Of a stretch of DNA of 37,951 bases, positions 32,910-37,951 are shown one piece after another. How positions within the stretch are numbered: position 1 is the stretch's first letter; the number at the start of each line of letters is the position of its first letter. The notes under the pieces are model-generated. The model did no database searches, had not been told where the DNA came from, and was given only the letters and a program-made list of their open reading frames with translations. This DNA is from Paraphysomonas bandaiensis (taxonomy: Eukaryota; Chrysophyceae): positions 1 through 37,951 of the forward strand of contig CBFFRP010000301.1 in the NCBI GenBank assembly GCA_965644295.1, read 5' to 3'. The translations under genes were made by a program, and so were the position numbers.

Positions 32910-33553
32910 ATGGCAGGTATTCATGTAAGATCATTCACACGTATTTTTGCCAGACATCAGATGTGTCTGTCCCCTCATATGGCCCCTCTGTCATCAGTGG
33001 GATCATTGAGACAGTTTTGTAACAAATCAAAGAAGAAAACTAATAAAAATGTTAAAACTAAAGGAAAAGTTAACGAAAATGAAAGTGTTGATGCTGATTT
33101 TATTGCGAATCTTATTGACACTGCACAAGAAGTTCAAAAGTAAGTTAATATTATATTAGAAGTGTGCTGTATGATTATACCACATATAGAACTCGATCAA
33201 GGGATTTGTTTTCGGAGGAAGAGTTGGAAGAACATGCGCGTATCGGAAGGGAGTACAATCGCCAGCGAATGATTCAAGACAATCAAATAAATAAGGATCT
33301 CAGTACTAAAATATGGCTGCAACAGGAGGCAATGCGCGCATTGCCAGATCACCTTCGTAAACACGCGGAGGTTGTTGACGAAGAACCCCCTCCGAGAGAT
33401 AGACCCTACCCAATTTGGTATACTCCTCCGATTCCTGGGGCGAATTTTAAAGATACAGAGGAAGATATGGGAGGGTTACGTTTGGCTAGTGGTCCAGGCG
33501 AGAACTATAATGATGAAAGCAGTGTCCGCGGTTCAGGCAAATCAGCTTATTAG
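32910..33553 (+). CDS. Probable mitochondrial large-subunit ribosomal protein (mL40/MRP-L28-like)
   Basis: Two exons, 32910-33139 and 33190-33553, flank a 50-nt intron (GTAAGT to ATATAG), giving 197 residues. The first 45 residues are rich in Arg, Ser and hydrophobic residues without acids (MAGIHVRSFTRIFARHQ), as in a mitochondrial targeting sequence. The body (EHARIGREYNRQRMIQDNQ, KIWLQQEAMRALPDHLRKHA, then a Pro-rich PYPIWYTPPIPG) resembles mitoribosomal proteins of the mL40 type as I remember them. Such a protein would be part of the large mitoribosomal subunit. The gene structure is secure; the family name is moderately so. Confidence 0.7.
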
Positions 33554-33870
33554 TTTGCTAGTTTCTGCAGGAAACTTTGTTAATAATAATGAGCTATTCT
33601 GCGAGTTATAATTTTTGAGGCCCGTGTTTTCAGAAAATTGTTCGATTGTAGTAGACTACGTAATGTATGTATAGTAGCTCAGAATAAGAACTACATCATG
33701 GTCAGAAGGTATGAAATGAACTCCCAATCAACAGCACAGCAATAACAAATGTACCATCATTGAACTATAAGTAAAGCGATTCGAAGATTATGAGACAGGA
33801 AGAGATGGAGTGAAATCATAGCAATAAGAAGAATTTGTAGGTTTTGTATTTGGGAATGTTGTTGTGTGTT
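33554..33870. other. 3' flank of the mL40-like gene
   Basis: No gene or repeat was recognised before the hAT target duplication at 33871. Confidence 0.4.
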
Positions 33871-33878
33871 ATATATAT

Positions 33879-35454
33879 CAGGGATAGGGAACAATATATT
33901 GTATTGCAATATATTGTACAATATATTGCAATATATTGTAAAATATATTGATTGGTGGACTGGTCAAATATTCCATCAATAGTGTTTCTGTTAATAGAGC
34001 TCACAATACTATTGCAATATATTGCAATCAATATTATGATAGTCATATAAGAGAAGATCCTCAACTGTATGGTGCAAAATATACGCCTCTGTATACAAAT
34101 ATCCGGAAAATAAGAAAAAAAGCCTATTTTTGATGTTATTTTCTATTTTTTATGTATCGCCAGCTCAAACAGCACTCTACACCTCTCCACATGTATGTAC
34201 AGTACTTCTCTTAATATAGTATATATATCCTATAGTGACAAGGATGTGCATCTCACCGACTAAATCTCGCTGTCAATGAACTCATTGGCAGCAAAGAGAA
34301 GAGGAATAACCAAGGAGATGTGACAAGATCTGACGAAGGCATTAGGCCTCTTATTCGCAAAGTAGACCTACTAATGGGGAAGTTGAAGCAGATTAAGAAT
34401 GCTGCATTGCTACGTGGCCAAACCAGTCTGCTACCAGAAAGGGTAAATGTCACAAGATGGTCTTCTATGTTTCAGGTTCTCGTAAAGTGGATGCGTATAA
34501 AAGATCATGTATTAAAAATTGAAGACTTACCGCTTGCAGTTACTGATATGATTCCTACTCCTCGACAGAATACCGAAATAATCGCCCTTGTAGACGACCT
34601 GAGGAAGTTTGAAAGCGTCTCGAAATTGCTTCAAACTGGAGGATCAAGTCAAGTGAATCTTTATGAATGCCGGAACATATTTGATGGCTTATTGAGGGAC
34701 TTTAGGCCAAAGTATCCACTATCTGCTTTACAGAAAAACAGTCCCATTGTTAATGATCCGAATTTCGAGAATGGAATTGCAAAACTCCAAGCAGGCGAAG
34801 AATTGGACTTGACAAGATCTGAGAAAGATGCTGTTAGAATATATCTCCGTTCAGACAGTGATTATTGCAACAATACAGAGGATGATGAAGCTGAAGTTGG
34901 CTATGCGGAAAAAATTCTTCAATCAGCTCAAAAACTTAAGAAGCGAAAAGTTGAAATATCTAAGTACAGGTGCACGAGTCATGTAGTATGTACTTCCAAT
35001 ACGTGTGAACGCCTGTTCAGCGCAGCAAAACTGATTATATCAGTGTTGCGCAAACGTATGCATCCTACTACACTTAATATGCTGTTGTTTCTGAAAGCTA
35101 ACCGACAGTTGTGGCCGGATGCAAGCATATTTCAATCAATATTGAATGAATATGGTGATGATGATGTCACCGATGATGGCTCAGAGGATGAGTATGAGGA
35201 AACTTTTAATTAGTTAAGAGTAGTGGGTTTGATTATCAAGTGACCTTAGACCTTATAAAATATGGCAAGTACTAAAAATGAAAACTACGGATGTGTTTAC
35301 TTACTGATTAGTCATACTAATATATTGCAATATATTGTACAATATATTGCAATATATTGCAATAGTATTGTAGGGCCGGTTTAAAAAATCCATCAATACT
35401 ATTGATGGAACGCTACCTAACAATAGTATTGCAATATATTGTTCCCTATCCCTG
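33879..35454 (+). mobile_element. hAT DNA transposon, internally deleted
   Basis: The terminal inverted repeats are CAGGGATAGGGAACAATATA at 33879 and its mirror ending CCTATCCCTG at 35454. The 8-base duplication ATATATAT lies on both sides (33871-33878 and 35455-35462). Both subterminal regions are full of ATATTGCAATATATTG motifs, possible transposase-binding repeats. The length of 1576 bp is short for an autonomous hAT. It encodes only the C-terminal part of a transposase. A related MITE lies at 36524-36656. Confidence 0.92.
34239..35213 (+). pseudogene. hAT transposase, C-terminal half
   Basis: The frame is open from just after a TGA at 34236-34238 to the stop at 35211-35213. It begins with CASHRLNLAVNEL, a conserved hAT motif, then has VNVTRWSSMF and ends with the hAT dimerisation domain (CERLFSAAKLIISVLRKRMH, LLFLKANRQLW). 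The N-terminal BED zinc finger and the first catalytic region are missing. Only about 360 bases lie between the left end and this frame, so they have been deleted rather than displaced. No good ATG starts the frame. The remaining sequence has no internal stop, so the deletion may be recent. Confidence 0.85.
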
Positions 35455-35559
35455 ATATATATTATTGAAAGTCTTATTATTAGCAATAGGCGTTAAAAAC
35501 CTGCACCAACTTAGTAGCTAGATGAATGCTAGACAAACTAGTTAGACATCTACCTGTAA

Positions 35560-35975
35560 CTAATCAGTACACACTTTCTTTATCCTACTATTTAACGCTA
35601 CGGAAGCTGCTTGTGCAACGCCGCAAGCACCAAGGTGCGACCACTTCCGCTCTGAGTTCTTAAGGTGAACATCCTGGATGCTTGACTTCAGCAGGCAGCC
35701 CAATACCCCGGTTACCCTTCAGGTGGGCCCTGTCCCGGATGCCCTTGAGGTGAGCCCATTCCCGGATGCCTGTTTATTCGTCAGGGCCCAAAGACGTCTA
35801 CACAAGTGACACTTATTGGTGTCCCTTGTACCACACAAGCATTCGGCTATGAGTGGGCAGAAGAATATCCGCTGACTATGTTTGCGGCTCACGTTAGTTT
35901 CCTGTAGAAATTTCTCCGGTACTTATCCCCCAGAACACCACGAAAAGGTGCGAGTCCGACTTTGTTGAGTTTTTT
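35560..35975 (-). mobile_element. Interspersed repeat copy B (about 415 bp)
   Basis: It is the inverted counterpart of copy A at 16090-16935 without the 450-bp insertion. Its own difference is a duplicated GGGCCC/CATCCGGGA block at 35700-35775. It has no coding domain. Confidence 0.75.
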
Positions 35976-36515
35976 ATATATATGTACACCAGGTGGTGGT
36001 CGTATTTATTTTTACCTGATATTGGAAATCTGTAATGCTCTTCAAGTTATGATAGCATATATCTCTGCTATAAATGAGTGATATTTACTGTCCGCCCAGT
36101 GCAGCTGTCTGTGTCGAAGAGTCGCTGATAGAAAGTCCAGCGTAAGTATTCCGTATTGCGTATAGAGTTCCATTACGAATCAATCATTCACGTAAATCGA
36201 GTACAATATGCGCTACTACAGTAGTAAAACTAATGAAGTATACAATTTATAAAGTTGCGCTGCATAAAACAAAGTATTTCTTAATAACGTATCATGAATT
36301 GTGAGAGCGTAATATCTCCACAAGTGATAGACCGAATCACAAGCAGTGGTATAATGTTTCATACCCCAGCATACACACAAAATTAGTTATCGGCGTTTGC
36401 TTTGTGTAGCATGATTGTCCTTACGCAAAACCATTACGGTCAACCTGAATCAATTGTGGCATGCATTCATTACGTCAGAGCAGGTGTCGATTAAAGTACT
36501 ACAGCTATACGAATC
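35976..36515. other. Intergenic spacer
   Basis: AT-rich, no gene or repeat recognised. Confidence 0.4.
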
Positions 36516-36523
36516 ATATACAT

Positions 36524-36656
36524 CAAGGAAGGGAAAAATATATTGCACTACATTATTAGATAGCGTTCTATCAATACTAATCGAATAGTATTGATGGACA
36601 TTTTAAACCGGCCCAACAATACTATTGCAATGTATTGTAGTTGTTATTGAACCCTG
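36524..36656 (-). mobile_element. 133-bp MITE derived from the 33879 hAT family
   Basis: Read on the minus strand it starts CAGGGTTCAATA, then matches the right end of the hAT element (GCAATAGTATTG, GGGCCGGTTTAAA, CCATCAATACTAT, GAACGCTA) and ends in a degenerate ...CCCTTCCTTG. The flanking octamers ATATACAT and ATATTCGT agree at six of eight bases. It is older than the full element because its ends have diverged. Confidence 0.75.
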
Positions 36657-37185
36657 ATATTCGTACAATGGAAATTTAGCACTAGTTTCAATTTAAGAAA
36701 ATTAACAGCAGTATATGTAACTAAAAACTGAAATGACATGACCATGCAAAGTACAATGTCATCAACATGTAAAATGTGCCTGGCGGAAGCATTTGCAAGA
36801 GCTGACATTACGTTACAGCTTTGTTGATTACAGTGTCTGTGTACACTATGATATACTGCTAGTGACTCATCCCTCTTTTCCCAGCATATCGGTGTTGAGG
36901 TCAAATATAATACAGTAACTATAGTTATCATTTTTACTTTTAGATCAAAAGTTTCTGTATTTATTTATGACATCGTTTGAAGGACTACTTGTTCTAAGGT
37001 TACTATTGTACTCATCTCAATACATGAAGTGCATAATGAACAGTGTATCTGTACTGAAAGCTAATGATTGTATGACGTGTAAGAGTTAAGAGTACAACAG
37101 AGATACATACTGTCAATCAGAACAAAATTTTAAATATATTTGATGCATCAAACATCATCTATCAAGTATCTGCTAAGATAATTAA
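36657..37185. other. Intergenic spacer
   Basis: AT-rich; the reverse frame at 36644-36931 has no features. Confidence 0.4.
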
Positions 37186-37403
37186 TCATCTATTTCTCTT
37201 TCCGGGCTTTCTTGCGACTACTTCCATCGACAATATCATCAATTCCAAAAAAGGATCATCCCGAAACCTTTTCAAACTGCACGGGGGCGGTTCGTCCTCC
37301 ACTCTCACCTGCCTCTTCTGCACCATTGAAATGATTAGCCAGCGAATAAAACAACAACATGACCTACCTGTGTATCAACATCGCCGTAGGTGTAACGCTT
37401 CAT
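37186..37403 (-). CDS. Possible small spliced gene, about 55 residues
   Basis: Exon 1 at 37403-37368 (MKRYTYGDVDTQ) joins exon 2 at 37317-37186 across a 50-nt intron (37318-37367) that begins GTAGGT, ends GGTGCAG and has a CTAAT branch site. Exon 2 reads KRQVRVEDEPPPCSLKRFRD and then DPFLELM in the frame as written. If one T were added to the six-T run at 37247-37252 the text would become DPFFGIDDIVDGSSRKKARK. That looks more protein-like, so a homopolymer error or frameshift is possible. Family unknown. Confidence 0.4.
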
Positions 37404-37429
37404 AGAAAGTGTGACACCAAACTACTGCA

Positions 37430-37918
37430 ATAGATGATCTACACAAGAAATTAGACACTGCTGTGGCTGATATTCTAGAAGGCTTGAAAAAGATTTCAAC
37501 TGATACCCTTATACGAACTTCAGAGACTCTATCACGGATGCCTACATCGCCTACAGTCTTGCCTCCGATTACTTAAGGGCCTTCTTAAGGTCCATCTAAT
37601 ACTACGAGAAATGCTCTTCAATACATGAGAGTTAACATGCAGCGCATGCCCCATATATCCTTCATTCAATATAAAACTCTCGAAAAGTTATGCTTATCAA
37701 CTGTTATTATAGACTATTTTGATTATGAATTACATGATATTGAAGGAAAGAGGTACCCAATGGTGGACAACGTCAACAAACAGAAAAAACTTAATCGAGT
37801 ATATCAAAGGACTCAGCCTATTATACGATGACGAGAAAGGGTTTATTGCTGAGCCGAAGCCCTGTGTGGCAAGTAAGTCTACTTCTTACAGAGAATGGAA
37901 GAGTAATTTATAATGCCT
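37430..37918 (+). CDS. Unresolved open segments at the right edge
   Basis: Three consecutive pieces look translated but lie in different frames. About 37430-37575 reads DDLHKKLDTAVADILEGLKK, a helix, and ends in TAA. About 37613-37831 reads VIIDYFDYELHDIEGKRYP. About 37800-37913 reads LLYDDEKGFIAEPKPCVASK and YREWKSNL before a TAA. They may be exons of a gene that continues beyond the window, or a decayed coding sequence. I do not recognise the family. Confidence 0.3.
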
Positions 37919-37951
37919 AGCTGAAAAGGTTGAATTGTGTGTTATTGTTGA

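Noticed and set aside
35948-35976. GGTGCGAGTCC followed by a T run, resembling a tRNA B box and Pol III terminator
   Set aside because: No acceptor, D or anticodon stem can be built upstream, and the block is not conserved in the related copy at 16090.

Overview
This window is nuclear DNA of a eukaryote, most likely a unicellular one; I do not name the species. The genes are split by very short GT-AG introns (42-55 nt where well resolved) that often carry a TACTAAC- or CTAAY-like branch site. Intergenic DNA is AT-rich with long microsatellites, and three transposon classes are present (Ty3-like, Ty1/copia-like, hAT). Bacterial operon features are absent.

Layout from left to right. (1) 1-2670, minus strand: 5' part of a Ty3-like retrotransposon (Gag, protease, start of reverse transcriptase), with Gag and Pol in one frame separated by a UGA in the context UGA-CUA-G. 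(2) 3460-4719: a plus-strand coding region that changes frame several times. (3) 5078-7826: a dead copia-like element with its reverse transcriptase deleted and a 459-bp inverted self-copy. (4) 7994-9029: spliced minus-strand gene for transcription elongation factor TFIIS. (5) 9150-9710: tetra- and heptanucleotide satellites. (6) 10109-10823: spliced membrane-protein gene. (7) 11713-13341: tandem and palindromic repeats around a small ORF, then a second CATA satellite. (8) 13522-15271: a spliced gene for a C2-TerD-TerD protein. (9) 16090-16935: a repeat with a nested 450-bp insertion and an inverted relative at 35560-35975. (10) 17817-22902: an eight-exon minus-strand gene for an F-box/protein-kinase fusion. 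(11) 25651-27141: a three-exon ankyrin-repeat protein gene. (12) 27848-27936: an 89-bp hAT-type MITE. (13) 28904-32405: a minus-strand gene for a 1149-residue protein with three cupredoxin-like folds. (14) 32910-33553: a spliced gene for a probable mitochondrial ribosomal protein. (15) 33879-35454: an internally deleted hAT transposon with an intact 8-bp target duplication, and a 133-bp MITE of the same family at 36524-36656. (16) 37186-37951: a possible small spliced gene and unresolved open frames at the edge.

The host genes do not form an obvious pathway. They include transcription (TFIIS), mitochondrial translation (probable mL40), signalling or ubiquitin-related regulation (F-box kinase) and membrane or calcium-linked functions (C2-TerD). 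The most unusual items are the F-box kinase with a WNK-like lysine position, the non-secreted triple-cupredoxin protein, the C2-TerD-TerD architecture, and the retroelement whose Pol expression appears to depend on stop-codon readthrough. All exon structures were deduced by eye from frame continuity, splice consensus and domain continuity; no search or alignment software was used.
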